The notes beneath the pieces are model-generated. The model worked only from the letters and a program-made list of their open reading frames with translations, was not told where the DNA came from and ran no database searches. Source: Bifidobacterium sp. 7101 (GTDB lineage Bacteria > Actinomycetota > Actinomycetes > Actinomycetales > Bifidobacteriaceae). Taken from it: a DNA stretch of 64,000 nt. The DNA lies in contig NZ_AWUN01000003.1 in assembly GCF_000499285.1 (NCBI RefSeq), positions 124,001 through 188,000 of the forward strand. Direction: 5' to 3'. Positions within the stretch are counted from its first letter, which is position 1. Each line of letters starts with the position of its first letter. Both the position numbers and the translations under genes were made by a program. Positions 52,321 through 61,186 of the stretch are shown here, piece after piece.

Positions 52321-54795
52321 TCACTCGTTGTCTCCGGCGGTTGCGGCGGTGGCGGAGATGGTCTCCTGACCGGCGCGGTTGGCATCGGGCCAGACCCAAT
52401 CGGTGTAATCGGGGTGGTCGTAGCCCTTGTCCACGGCGAACTGGAAGGCCTCGTCGCGGAACTTGGTCCACTTGTCGATCTGGTCGGCGTACTTGCCGGC
52501 GTCCACCAACTTCAGGGCGGAGGCGGCCAGGCACCAGCGATCCATGTTGTTGACGCGCACCATGTCGAATGGTGTGGTGGTGGAGCCCTGCTCCTCATAG
52601 CCGTGCACGGAGAAGTTGTCGTGGTTGGGACGTCCGTGGATCAGGCGGTAGATGGAGCCGGGGTAGGCATGGAAGGCGAACAGGACCGGCTTGTCCTTGC
52701 TGAAGAGCTCAGTGAACTCCTCGTCGGACAGGGCCTGATCGTTCTCCTCGGTGTCCTGGATCTTCAGCAGGTCGACCACGTTGACGAACTGGACCTTCAC
52801 GCCCAGCTTCTGCAGCATGTCGTCAGCGGCCAGGGCTTCCTGGGTGGGGATGTCGCCTGCGGTGGCGATGACGACATCAGCATCCTCGGCATCCTTGGCG
52901 TTGGAGGCCCAATCCCAGCGGGCGGCCCCCTTCTCCAGCTCGGCGGCGGCCTCGTCCACGCTCTGGTAGGTGGCGGCGGGCTGCTTGCCGGCGAAGATGG
53001 CGTTGATGCAGTTGGTCGACTTGTAGCAACGCTCGCCCACGTTCAGCAGCATGTTGGCGTCGGCGGGGAAGTAGATGTTGACCACATGATCGTTGTTGAA
53101 GTTCTTGTTCAGCAGGATGTCAACGAAGCCGGGATCCTGGTGGGAGAACCCGTTGTGGTCCTGACGCCAGACGTGCGAGGTGACCAGGAGGTTCAGGCCG
53201 GCGATGGGCTTGCGCCACGGGATCTCGCGGACGGTGGCCTCCAGCCACTTGGCGTGCTGGTTGATCATGGAGTCGATGACGTGCACGAAGGACTCGTAGG
53301 AGCTCCAGATGCCGTGGCGTCCGGTCAGCAGATAGCCCTCCAGGAAGCCTTCCATCTGGTGCTCGGAGAGCTGCTCGATGACCTGGCCGGTGTGGGCCAT
53401 GTGCTCGTCGGTCAGCTCCGACAGGTAGTCGGCATCCCACTGCTTGTTGGTCACCTCATAGGCGGCGGCCAGACGGTTCGATGCAGTCTCGTCGGGCCCG
53501 AAGATGCGGAAATCGGTGGGGTTCTTGGCCAGCACGTCGCGGGTGTAGTAGCCCAGGACGCGGGTGGCCTCGGTGGCGCCCCAGCCATGGCCGTGCTTCT
53601 TGACATCGATCTCGTAGTCGTGGATGTCAGGCAGCTCCAGCGGCTTGAGCAGACGCCCGCCGTTGGCGTTGGGGTTCTCGCCGATGCGCAGGTCGCCCTT
53701 TGGCATGAAGCTGGTGACCTCGGGACGCAGTGCGCCCTTCTCGTCGAAGAGCTCCTCGGGCTTGTAGGAGGCCAGCCAGTTCTTGAGGATCTGGAAGTGG
53801 GCCTCGGTGTCGCGGGCGGAGGTCAGCGGCACCTGGTGGGCGCGCCAGGATCCCTCGGTCTTCTTGCCGTCGATGAACTTGGGGCAGGTCCAGCCCTTGG
53901 GGGTGCGGAAGATGATCATGGGGTAGAAGGGACGGGTCATGTCGTCGGTTTCGGCCCGGGCCTTGATGTTGCAGATCTTGTCGAAGACGGTCTCCAGCAG
54001 GTCGGCGAAGCGACGGTGGATGGACAGGTGGTCCTCGTCGTCGAACCCTGCAACGAATTCGAAGGGCTCATAACCCATGCCGTGGAAGTACTCATGCAGC
54101 TCTTCATCGGAGATGCGCGAGAGGATGGTCGGGTTGGCGATCTTGTAGCCGTTCAGGTGCAGGATGGGCAGGACGATGCCGTCGGTGCGGGGGTTGACCA
54201 GCTTGTTGGACTGCCAGCCGGTGGCCAGAGGGCCGGTCTCGGCCTCGCCGTCGCCCACGATGCAGGGCACGAAGAGGCTGGGGTTGTTCATGATGGCGCC
54301 ATAGGCGTGGGAGAGGGCATAGCCCAGCTCGCCGCCCTCGTGGATGGACCCGGGGGTCTCAGGCGCGAAGTGGGAGGGGATGCCGCCCGGGTAAGAGAAC
54401 TGGCGGAAGAACTTCTGCAGGCCAGCCTCATCGTTGGTGATCTTGGGGTAGTACTCGCTGTAGGTGCCATCCAGGTAGGACTGCGAAGTGCCGGCGGGGC
54501 CGCCGTGGCCGGGGCCCATGATGATCACGGTGTTCTGCTGATGGTCGGCGATCAGACGGTTGATATGGCCCAGCAGGAAGTTCAGGCCGGGGGTGGTGCC
54601 CCAGTGGCCGACCAGACGATGCTTGACATCCTCCCGGGTGAAGGGCTCCTTCATCAGGGGGTTGCTGCGAAGATAAATCTGTCCGATGGAAAGATAGTTG
54701 GCCGCCCGCCAATACTTGTCGACGGCCTCGAGGGTCTCCTCGGCGATTGGGGTCTCCAGCTTCGCCCAAGGGGTGCCGATAACAGGATTCGTCAT
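52321..54795 (-). CDS. xfp: Xylulose-5-phosphate/fructose-6-phosphate phosphoketolase
   Basis: The key enzyme of the bifid shunt: it splits fructose-6-phosphate or xylulose-5-phosphate with phosphate to give acetyl phosphate plus erythrose-4-phosphate or glyceraldehyde-3-phosphate, using thiamine diphosphate. The 824-residue product has the usual length. It shows [33 protein letters not shown], the TPP motif [34 protein letters not shown] and [22 protein letters not shown] 54793-54795 follows AGGAG. Codon bias is very strong. A GCACT-N2-AGTGC inverted repeat overlaps its ribosome-binding region. Confidence 0.98.
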   Translation of the reverse strand: MTNPVIGTPWAKLETPIAEETLEAVDKYWRAANYLSIGQIYLRSNPLMKEPFTREDVKHRLVGHWGTTPGLNFLLGHINRLIADHQQNTVIIMGPGHGGPAGTSQSYLDGTYSEYYPKITNDEAGLQKFFRQFSYPGGIPSHFAPETPGSIHEGGELGYALSHAYGAIMNNPSLFVPCIVGDGEAETGPLATGWQSNKLVNPRTDGIVLPILHLNGYKIANPTILSRISDEELHEYFHGMGYEPFEFVAGFDDEDHLSIHRRFADLLETVFDKICNIKARAETDDMTRPFYPMIIFRTPKGWTCPKFIDGKKTEGSWRAHQVPLTSARDTEAHFQILKNWLASYKPEELFDEKGALRPEVTSFMPKGDLRIGENPNANGGRLLKPLELPDIHDYEIDVKKHGHGWGATEATRVLGYYTRDVLAKNPTDFRIFGPDETASNRLAAAYEVTNKQWDADYLSELTDEHMAHTGQVIEQLSEHQMEGFLEGYLLTGRHGIWSSYESFVHVIDSMINQHAKWLEATVREIPWRKPIAGLNLLVTSHVWRQDHNGFSHQDPGFVDILLNKNFNNDHVVNIYFPADANMLLNVGERCYKSTNCINAIFAGKQPAATYQSVDEAAAELEKGAARWDWASNAKDAEDADVVIATAGDIPTQEALAADDMLQKLGVKVQFVNVVDLLKIQDTEENDQALSDEEFTELFSKDKPVLFAFHAYPGSIYRLIHGRPNHDNFSVHGYEEQGSTTTPFDMVRVNNMDRWCLAASALKLVDAGKYADQIDKWTKFRDEAFQFAVDKGYDHPDYTDWVWPDANRAGQETISATAATAGDNE

Positions 54796-55131
54796 GTGTA
54801 CTCCTGCACTTTAGTGCGATTGTTTATTTACCTCGGTTACGGGCTTGTACAGTGTCATTCCAGGCATCTGCCGGGTCCGTACCCAATGCCTACATGGTAC
54901 GTGAACGAGCAGACTTTTCTGAACGTTTTCTTGCAGTGTGTGTTCGCTCTTGTGAGAAAATGCGATGGAATTGTCTGCTTGCAGGCATGGATTGCCGTCT
55001 GGGGTGCCGGTGAGGCCTCAATGACGGTAGCATTGTCGAAAACTGCAACCATACTGGACTTGTCCGAGGGCCTTGAATCGTCGCTCTTGGGCATCCTTGG
55101 CAGATACAGCATACATATATAAAGGAGTCTT
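54796..55131. other. Divergent intergenic region between xfp and guaA
   Basis: A 336-base stretch between divergent, highly expressed genes; it should hold both promoters. Visible are a GCACT-N2-AGTGC inverted repeat about 15 bases before the xfp start and an A/T-rich TACATATATAAAGGAG stretch ahead of guaA. An 85-codon open frame on the minus strand (54855-55112) has no ribosome-binding site or recognisable product and is not called. No riboswitch fold was recognised. Confidence 0.6.
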
Positions 55132-56694
55132 ATGGCACAGGGTCCCGTCCTGGTGGTCGATTTCGGTGCACAGTACGCCCAGCTGATCGCTCGTCGAGTC
55201 AGGGAGGCAGGGGTCTACTCCGAGCTGGTGCCTCATTCGATGAGCCTGGATCAGATGCTGGCCAAGGATCCCAAGGCGGTCATCCTCTCCGGCGGTCCGG
55301 CCTCCGTCTACGTGGACGGGGCGCCTACCATCGATAAGAGGATTTTCGAGTCGGGTGTGCCTGTGCTGGGCATCTGCTACGGCTTCCAGGTCATGGCCCA
55401 TGAGTTGGGCGGCGAGGTGGACAAGGCGGCCCTGGGGGAGTACGGCAAGACCGAGGCCTTCATCGACAACGCCAAGGGAATTCTGCAGGATTCCCCCGCG
55501 AGGCAGGATGTGTGGATGAGCCATGGCGTCGCCGTCAATCGTGCGCCTGAAGGCTTTGAGGTTTTGGCGCATACCGAGGGTGCTCCTGTGGCAGCCATGC
55601 AGGACCCTTCCCGTGGACTGTACGGGGTCCAGTGGCATCCCGAGGTGACCAACACTCCTCTGGGGCAGGACCTGATCGACCGCTTCCTGCATCAGTGCGC
55701 CGGACTGCCGTCGGACTGGAACGCCTCGGGCATCATCGAGCAACAGGTGGAGAGGATCCGTAGCACGGTGGGTGACGACCAGGTCATCTGCGGCCTGTCA
55801 GGCGGCGTCGATTCAGCTGTGGCAGCCGCCCTGGTCCACAGAGCAGTTGGCGACCAGCTGACCTGCGTCTTTGTGGATCACGGTCTGCTGCGTAAGGGAG
55901 AGGCCGAGCAGGTCAAGCATGATTTTGTGGCCGCCACTGGCATCAAGCTGATCGCCGTGGATGCCTCGCAGGACTTCCTGACCGCCCTTAAGGGCGTTTC
56001 CGAGCCTGAGCGCAAGCGCAAGATCATCGGGGAGAAGTTCATCCGCACCTTTGAAAAAGCCCAGCGGCAGGTGATCGAGGAAGCCGGCAAGACCGGCAAG
56101 GAGGTCAAGTTCCTGGTGCAGGGCACACTCTACCCTGACGTGGTCGAGTCGGGCGGTGGAGACGGAGCGGCCAATATCAAGTCCCACCACAATGTGGGCG
56201 GTCTGCCCAAGGACGTCAAGTTCAAGCTGATCGAGCCCCTGCGCACCCTCTTCAAGGACGAGGTCCGGGCCATCGGCACCGAACTGGGCCTGCCTGACCA
56301 GATCGTCTGGCGTCAGCCCTTCCCGGGCCCCGGTCTGGGCATCCGCATCATCGGCGAGATCACCCAGGAACGTTTGGAGACCCTGCGCGAGGCCGACGCC
56401 ATCGCCCGCGAAGAGCTGTCCAAGGCTGGGCTGGATCGGCAGATCTGGCAGTGCCCGGTGGTGCTGCTGGCCAATGTGCATTCAGTAGGTGTGCAGGGCG
56501 ACGAGCGTACCTATGGCTCGCCGATTGTGCTGCGTCCGGTCTCTTCCGAGGACGCCATGACTGCTGACTGGACGCGTCTGCCCTATGACGTGCTGGCCAC
56601 TATTTCCACACGCATTACCAACGAGTGCCCGGGCATTAACCGTGTGGTACTGGACTGCACCTCCAAGCCACCGGCAACCATCGAGTGGGAGTGA
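55132..56694 (+). CDS. guaA: GMP synthase (glutamine-hydrolysing)
   Basis: GuaA converts XMP to GMP using glutamine and ATP. The 520-residue product has an N-terminal class I glutamine amidotransferase domain (about 1-195) with catalytic Cys82 in VLGICYGFQ and the His-Glu pair in QWHPEV. The ATP pyrophosphatase domain follows with the P-loop [12 protein letters not shown], then the GMP synthase C-terminal dimerisation domain with [15 protein letters not shown] and ending ATIEWE. ATG 55132 follows AAAGGAG. A strong hairpin terminates the gene. Confidence 0.97.
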   Translation: MAQGPVLVVDFGAQYAQLIARRVREAGVYSELVPHSMSLDQMLAKDPKAVILSGGPASVYVDGAPTIDKRIFESGVPVLGICYGFQVMAHELGGEVDKAALGEYGKTEAFIDNAKGILQDSPARQDVWMSHGVAVNRAPEGFEVLAHTEGAPVAAMQDPSRGLYGVQWHPEVTNTPLGQDLIDRFLHQCAGLPSDWNASGIIEQQVERIRSTVGDDQVICGLSGGVDSAVAAALVHRAVGDQLTCVFVDHGLLRKGEAEQVKHDFVAATGIKLIAVDASQDFLTALKGVSEPERKRKIIGEKFIRTFEKAQRQVIEEAGKTGKEVKFLVQGTLYPDVVESGGGDGAANIKSHHNVGGLPKDVKFKLIEPLRTLFKDEVRAIGTELGLPDQIVWRQPFPGPGLGIRIIGEITQERLETLREADAIAREELSKAGLDRQIWQCPVVLLANVHSVGVQGDERTYGSPIVLRPVSSEDAMTADWTRLPYDVLATISTRITNECPGINRVVLDCTSKPPATIEWE

Positions 56695-56700
56695 GCATTT

Positions 56701-56760
56701 GGGCCGACAAGCCATACGGATACGTTGAAGACGATATTGTCACATATGACTTGTCGGCCC
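56701..56760. terminator. Hairpin terminator after guaA
   Basis: A perfect 11-bp stem GGGCCGACAAG (56701-56711) / CTTGTCGGCCC (56750-56760), followed by an A/T-rich stretch, lies six bases after the guaA stop. The downstream gene is convergent, so it may work both ways. Confidence 0.75.
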
Positions 56761-56838
56761 AGTTATTTAGTTCTTGGGTTCTTAAATGTCGATAGTCGAT
56801 AAAGGAGCTCAGGTCCTGCATTTCATTCAGTTCATTGT

Positions 56839-57195
56839 TTATTGCTTTGTAATGGCCGCATTGATCCTATTGACCAGCTCGCGGGGTTGCTCCACCCCGA
56901 GCACCAGTCGGTCATAGTGTTCGTCCTTGAGTTGGATGACAATGGGACTTTCCGGTCTGGTGACATTCCAGAATGTCTTTTCCCCATGCTCAATGTATGT
57001 GCCGGCCCATTTACCGGGGACATGAAGGCCGGGCGCACGCAGCCCCTTGGTATCATCAAGAATGCCCGGATCCTCGCTCGCACCGAGAACATGCTCGAGC
57101 GGCACCACCAGTTTCCCTTTGAACGACCACATCTTATCCAGGCCCTGCGGTTCAATCTCCAGCGTTTGTCCGACAATTGCCACCTTGTTGTTCAT
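56839..57195 (-). CDS. Small PH-like domain protein of unknown function
   Basis: A 118-residue protein without membrane segments. Segments MWSFKGKLVVPLEHVLGASEDP, KGLRAPGLHVPGKWAGTY and FWNVTRPESPIVIQL resemble the small bacterial PH-like proteins found as single-domain hypotheticals in actinobacteria and Firmicutes; the role is unknown. It lies three bases downstream of a small TetR gene, so the two form an operon probably controlled by that regulator. ATG at 57193-57195; an AAGA stretch precedes it. Confidence 0.75.
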   Translation of the reverse strand: MNNKVAIVGQTLEIEPQGLDKMWSFKGKLVVPLEHVLGASEDPGILDDTKGLRAPGLHVPGKWAGTYIEHGEKTFWNVTRPESPIVIQLKDEHYDRLVLGVEQPRELVNRINAAITKQ

Positions 57196-57198
57196 GAC

Positions 57199-57618
57199 TT
57201 ATCTTCTTTCATCATCAGACTGCAACCGAATATGTGCACGCTGCAGCAGCGTCGCACCAAGGAGCTTGGCGACATCAACGGTCACAGCATTGGCATCTCC
57301 CGATCCCGAGCAGGACAGCTTCGCAAGGTAATCTCTGACCAGCACACGAACCTCAATATCATGATCTGACAGCTCCATGAGTGCTACCAATACCAGATTG
57401 AGCACTCTTGAATCGCGCGAATCCGAATCCGTAGCATCACGAAGCGCAGCCACGAACATCCCACGCTTGCTGCCGAAGGCACCGTAGAGACTGCCCCGGA
57501 GCAGACCTGTGGCCTTGACGAGGGCATCAATCGACGTACCCTCATAGCCATGTTCCAGGAAAACCTTGCAGGCACGGGCAAGTACCTCATCATCATCGAA
57601 ACTTCTCTTGCGACCCAT
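57199..57618 (-). CDS. Short TetR-family regulator
   Basis: A 139-residue TetR-type protein with an intact helix-turn-helix (FDDDEVLARACKVFLEHGYEGTSIDALVKATGLLRGSLYGAFGSKRGMF, about 7-55). Its effector domain is only ~80 residues (usually 130-150), so it may be truncated or a minimal variant. ATG at 57616-57618 is preferred over a TTG three codons earlier. A TTGACT-N4-AGTCAA palindrome lies 20 bases upstream. It is encoded with the PH-like protein, which it probably regulates. Confidence 0.82.
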   Translation of the reverse strand: MGRKRSFDDDEVLARACKVFLEHGYEGTSIDALVKATGLLRGSLYGAFGSKRGMFVAALRDATDSDSRDSRVLNLVLVALMELSDHDIEVRVLVRDYLAKLSCSGSGDANAVTVDVAKLLGATLLQRAHIRLQSDDERR

Positions 57619-57638
57619 GCTCGTCAAGATAGCATTAT

Positions 57639-57654
57639 TTGACTAAACAGTCAA
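57639..57654. promoter_or_regulatory. Candidate TetR operator before the PH-like operon
   Basis: TTGACT-AAAC-AGTCAA is a perfect 6-bp inverted repeat with a 4-base spacer in an A/T-rich stretch, 20 bases upstream of the short tetR gene. The form (TTGACTnnnnAGTCAA) is common among TetR-family operators. Confidence 0.65.
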
Positions 57655-58125
57655 GAATGATAAACGGTATTTTTACCCGCAAATATCGTTTCCTCTTTTT
57701 GGAAGCTGTCGGTGCTGGGAATAGTAATTCGTTGGCTGAGCTACCGGTAATGAACGCTAGAATCAAGAGCCATGGAGATGGCCCCCATCCCAGCATGAAG
57801 ATTGTGATAGGAGAGGGTGATAACCAGTGTAATAATTACGTATCCCAATGACACTGCTGGCCCTGAAGGACTTTCTGTGTTCTGTTTTTCGATTGAATGA
57901 AAATATTCACGGTTTCCAGGGAACTGATCAGGAATAAGAGTACCAGCTCGACAGTCACGAGCATTGTTGAAAAGGCCGAAACCGCTCCGCGTCTCTTCCT
58001 GGTTTCATTCGACGTTCCTTAATTACCAATAAAGTTGGTGATGACCAACATTTTTGACGTCAGTGGTCGCCAGAATTGCAAATGCCCAGGCCATAAATCA
58101 GCTGAAATGCTGTCGTATTACGCAG
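57655..58125. other. A/T-richer intergenic stretch without a recognisable gene
   Basis: About 470 bases, visibly lower in GC than the flanking core genes. A 70-codon plus-strand frame (57639-57851) begins with TTG inside the operator and lacks a ribosome-binding site. No RNA gene or repeat was recognised. Confidence 0.5.
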
Positions 58126-58311
58126 TCAAATCTCAATTATTCCCAACATCACATTGGGGACAACTTCTCTAGTCGGAGCCTGTTCAATTATTAGCTTCTG
58201 CGCAGTTGTAGTGAGTTCTGGGGTGCTAGCTGTTTTAGCAACACCAACATCGGCGCTGCTGACGTGCTTGTTGGTACTTGGGCCAGTAGCTTGTGTTTTC
58301 TTTGACCGCAT
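58126..58311 (-). CDS. Small orphan protein, 61 residues
   Basis: Not recognised. The 61-residue product is Thr/Ser/Lys-rich at the N-terminus (MRSKKTQATGPSTNKHVSS), with no cysteine and no membrane helix, and ends in the hydrophobic VVPNVMLGIIEI. It is supported by a strong ribosome-binding site (AAAGGAG, six bases before ATG 58311) that is itself the last codons of the upstream frame (58313-58573), an arrangement of translational coupling. Without homologues it could still be chance. Confidence 0.4.
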   Translation of the reverse strand: MRSKKTQATGPSTNKHVSSADVGVAKTASTPELTTTAQKLIIEQAPTREVVPNVMLGIIEI

Positions 58312-58312
58312 A

Positions 58313-58573
58313 TCAATCTCCTTTGGTTGATATGCATGCCAAACGGCATAGCCCTACTGTAGCTGTGGCAAAAACAAAAATCGACATAATTGCTGATGAG
58401 ACCAATCCCGCAGGAAAGACACGAGATGATTCACAGTCTTCTACAGCACAATTGGGGAATGCCTCATTGGCTCCGAGTAATGCGCTGGTAAGCTTGGCAA
58501 GCGCTCTAAGCCAAGTCGAACCGAGATCTTCAGCAATCCACGCAGGCGTTCTGGTATGCACCATCAGAATCAT
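58313..58573 (-). CDS. Small orphan protein with C-terminal hydrophobic helix, 86 residues
   Basis: Not recognised. The frame (ATG 58573, or TTG one codon earlier) encodes an N-terminal TRTPAWIAEDLGSTWLRALAKL stretch that could form an amphipathic helix, and a probable membrane helix near the C-terminus (GLVSSAIMSIFVFATATVGLC). It contains three to four cysteines. An AGGTC sequence precedes the start. Its stop lies within the ribosome-binding region of the 61-residue ORF, suggesting a two-gene unit. Evidence is limited to spacing and composition. Confidence 0.35.
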   Translation of the reverse strand: MILMVHTRTPAWIAEDLGSTWLRALAKLTSALLGANEAFPNCAVEDCESSRVFPAGLVSSAIMSIFVFATATVGLCRLACISTKGD

Positions 58574-58789
58574 CAAGACCTGAGTATGGCCATACCGGTG
58601 TTACACCGGGTCAGAGCGCAGGCGGCTCATTGCCGCAAAGCAGCGGGGAAGACGAGAAGCATTATCCTCTTGGGACAGAAGGTAGGCCTAAACAAAGAGT
58701 CTCAATCACAGTGAGCCGAATATATCGTCTTAGGTGACTTCGAGGAATACCCATATCACCGGTTCGCTTGAATGGGACTGGGAGGGGGC

Positions 58790-59086
58790 TCACGGAATAT
58801 TGCGATTGGTGTCCAGCAGACTCTTGATGCCTGTTCCATCTGTGTTGTGTTCGGTTCGGGAAGCTTTCGCTGTCATCTGGGCAAGGTACACGGCGGATTT
58901 CAGACTTAGACTCGGCTCCGCACGCCTGAGTTCACGGATAAACACAACTTGATCCTTGCTGGGATTTATTCCCCTGGAACTGGCGATGCTTTGGGCCCAT
59001 TCCACTGCCGCAGTCATGGGGTGTTCGTAGTCGGCAAATATCTTTGTGACTTCAACCCTCGGATTCTTGTCATTCGTCAAGCTCAT
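58790..59086 (-). CDS. Hypothetical protein, 98 residues
   Basis: Not assigned. The 98-residue product is soluble. Its middle, KDQVVFIRELRRAEPSLSLKSAVYLAQM, loosely resembles the helical part of the ribosomal protein L7/L12 C-terminal fold (I-x-x-L/V-R ... L-x-L-K-x-A), a weak likeness only. ATG at 59084-59086 follows GAGGAAT. It stands alone, in the A/T-richer accessory stretch, between unassigned DNA on both sides. Confidence 0.55.
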   Translation of the reverse strand: MSLTNDKNPRVEVTKIFADYEHPMTAAVEWAQSIASSRGINPSKDQVVFIRELRRAEPSLSLKSAVYLAQMTAKASRTEHNTDGTGIKSLLDTNRNIP

Positions 59087-59514
59087 GGCTATTCCTCTCA
59101 AAATTCCTGGTGCTCATTGTTGGCCGCTGAAGATCTGATCGCTTTTAGAATCCAGCCGCGAGAGTCGTCGTCACAGAAGCCGCCGATACCTCAACGCTTT
59201 CATGAATCGCCTATGACTCACTTTCATAACAACTATATAGCAACATCACGAAATCAACAATCGCACGTTTTGTGTCGTCAAACTCTGATGTCGCGGCCTT
59301 GGCCACTCTCAACTCCCAACGCCTTCTGGCTCTATCCGTCAGTACGTTGCATATTTCGAACCTACTGATCTGTGCGTAGCAGGTTGCTCCCTGGCCGGTT
59401 AGCAGGCTGCTGGTATGGTGTCGACTCAGTCATCTGGCCACGCATATGGGGTGGAATACATGTTGGATGCCAGCCACCGCGCCCAAGGCATGTTGTTCCG
59501 GTCCATGAAGGCCT
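59087..59514. other. Gap with a possible gene remnant
   Basis: No start-to-stop gene is supportable. On the minus strand an open frame runs 59211-59429 (73 codons, no convincing start). It reads protein-like near its end (RRRWELRVAKAATSEFDD, then RAIVDFVMLLYSCYES) and could be the 3' remnant of a decayed gene. A chance open frame of this length is also possible. Confidence 0.35.
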
Positions 59515-59841
59515 TCATTTTGGTATGAATTTGCTTGCCGTCGCTAAAACTGAGGCGATTGTTTTGCCTTTCTTTGCGAGGAAACCACCTACTACTAACA
59601 CGCCTCCGCCGATGGTGGACATGTTTTTCTTGACATGATCTACGCGGTCTTTTCTTTTGGCCAAACAGCGGGCGCAGAAGATGCTGTCCGGGTTATCCAA
59701 GAAAGTGTGGCATCCGCGGGAGTTGCATACGGTCATCAGTTTTGAGCCGCATTTTGGACAGTAATCGAAGTCTTTTTTATATTTCAAGTTCTCTTTGTAA
59801 GAGCCGCATTCCTGGTTGGTGCAGCCTCTAACGCTCTTCAT
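59515..59841 (-). CDS. Zinc-ribbon protein with a C-terminal membrane helix
   Basis: A 108-residue protein. Two treble-clef or ribbon-like cysteine groups are visible: CTNQECGSYK with YCPKCGSK, then CNSRGCHTF with FCARCLAKR, eight cysteines likely to bind two zinc ions. A Gly-rich hydrophobic segment (about 76-100, STIGGGVLVVGGFLA) may insert in the membrane. The start ATG 59841 lies inside the last codons of the upstream 335-residue gene, with AAAAGGA upstream of it, so the two are translationally coupled. Function unknown. Confidence 0.7.
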   Translation of the reverse strand: MKSVRGCTNQECGSYKENLKYKKDFDYCPKCGSKLMTVCNSRGCHTFLDNPDSIFCARCLAKRKDRVDHVKKNMSTIGGGVLVVGGFLAKKGKTIASVLATASKFIPK

Positions 59842-60835
59842 GGCTCTCATCCTTTTTATCAGTTACCTTTAGGTACAAGTGCTTTTCGGGCAACGCTAGG
59901 GATTTGCTTAGTTTGGATACGTCAAGTTGGAGTGCGGCCCGAGATCGCCAAATTCCCTGTTCTGTTCCTGTATCGGAGCGATCGCATTCCGCTAGAAGGC
60001 CCGCATTGTCTCCTACGGTCTTCTTGATAAAGTGCGAATATGTTTCCAGGGCTTTCACCATGGCCTTGGGCTCTCCCTGTTCGCAAAAAATGGCTGCTCT
60101 GGCAATTGACGCCTCGTGTATGGCAGGAAAGCAACCGTTGATGCTCTCCATTCTTTCATCGATGAGTTTTGTACGTTTGCCTTTTTCATGCTCGTAGTCG
60201 CCATTTGCGAGATATTTTACGTCAGACTCCATCTTCAGCTCGAGCTGGGCCTCTGCGTCCGATAGAGCGCGCAAAGCCTGAGATATAAGGAGTTTTCTAA
60301 GAGTGTCGTCGTCAACTTCACGGGCCTGCAGATAAAGGCGCATGCCGCTCTGTAGGAGGCCGAGCCTGTCGTTCTGTTGCCCCTCGAGTACTTCCTGCAC
60401 GCGCACATCTATGACTGCAATCTGGCGGGCGATGTCTTCAAGCTGACCTTGAACTGCCCTGAGTTGTATTGCGTTCGCCGCTTGAACGGGATCAATTCCC
60501 TCGCTGAAATCCTCGCGCTTGATGGGTAATTTCTTTCCGTATCGCCCGTTGGTATCCAAAAGTTGGGCAAAGGTGTTGCCTGCTCTATCGGTGGTTAGCT
60601 TGATGTCACCATTAGCGATGGCATCGAGGGTATTTTTTGGAGCATCTACCACCAAACGAAAATCGCTGTTCATGGCTTTATGGGCCAAGGCGAATTCGGA
60701 GGATTCACGTTCCAGTGCATGAACGATATCTTTGATGGCGGTATTGCCTTTAGTGATGCCATTCTTTATTCCGTTCCGGAAAAATGCCAAGGGCGAGTCC
60801 GGATCGGCACTGAACTCAGATTCTTCAGGCTTCAA
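59828..60835 (-). CDS. Unknown 335-residue protein, partner of the zinc-ribbon protein
   Basis: Not recognised. The product is soluble and charged. A predominantly helical centre (about 120-215, AVQGQLEDIARQIAVIDVRV and QSGMRLYLQAREVDDDTLRKLL) could form a coiled coil. The N-terminal region (about 55-110) includes FRLVVDAPKNTLDAIANGDI and KLPIKREDF, possibly a small beta domain. No catalytic motif, signal peptide or membrane helix is visible. GC content and codon use are lower than in flanking core genes, suggesting acquisition by transfer. It overlaps the zinc-ribbon gene, and a 14-bp palindrome lies 90 bases upstream. A role in an accessory system (for example defence or stress) is speculation. 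Confidence 0.7.
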   Translation of the reverse strand: MKPEESEFSADPDSPLAFFRNGIKNGITKGNTAIKDIVHALERESSEFALAHKAMNSDFRLVVDAPKNTLDAIANGDIKLTTDRAGNTFAQLLDTNGRYGKKLPIKREDFSEGIDPVQAANAIQLRAVQGQLEDIARQIAVIDVRVQEVLEGQQNDRLGLLQSGMRLYLQAREVDDDTLRKLLISQALRALSDAEAQLELKMESDVKYLANGDYEHEKGKRTKLIDERMESINGCFPAIHEASIARAAIFCEQGEPKAMVKALETYSHFIKKTVGDNAGLLAECDRSDTGTEQGIWRSRAALQLDVSKLSKSLALPEKHLYLKVTDKKDESHEER

Positions 60836-61186
60836 CCAAACCCCCTATCGAAGAACATGCCGACTGCACGCTAATAGCTGACGATAATTAATTAGATTAT
60901 AACCGTCCATTGCTCAAAGGCGTTTAAAGCAATTGCTTTGTTTGGGAGTGGTCAGAGACTGAAACAAATATCAACGAATAGGCGCGGCATAGTATTTGCA
61001 ATATCCAAACCTAACGTCATTCACACGTCCGTCCTCATCAGCACCAGCCTTAGGCAAGGAAAGTGATGTATATCAGACTCTTGGTATTTCACAATAGCCA
61101 GGTCAGAACTTTGCCTCACCAAACTTAAACTTCCTTGCGCACATCTGGCTTCAATGGCGTATTGCTCTGGCACATAGTTTTAGCGT
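60836..61186. other. A/T-rich intergenic region
   Basis: About 350 bases upstream of the 335-residue gene. It contains a perfect palindrome (60926-60939) and A/T-rich promoter-like stretches (GATAATTAATTAGATTATAA at 60882-60901). No ORF with a ribosome-binding site or RNA gene was recognised. Confidence 0.5.
60926..60939. repeat. Perfect 14-bp palindrome upstream of the 335-residue gene
   Basis: AAAGCAATTGCTTT, a perfect palindrome 90 bases before the start of the unknown gene. It may be an operator or a fortuitous A/T-rich palindrome. Confidence 0.45.

Noticed and set aside
54855-55112. 85-codon minus-strand frame in the xfp-guaA intergenic region
   Set aside because: No ribosome-binding site or domain, and it occupies the region needed for both promoters.
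52060-55122. 1020-codon open frame on the plus strand opposite xfp
   Set aside because: Antisense of the xfp gene with its extreme codon bias; no domain, Gly/Val/His-rich composition and no plausible start.
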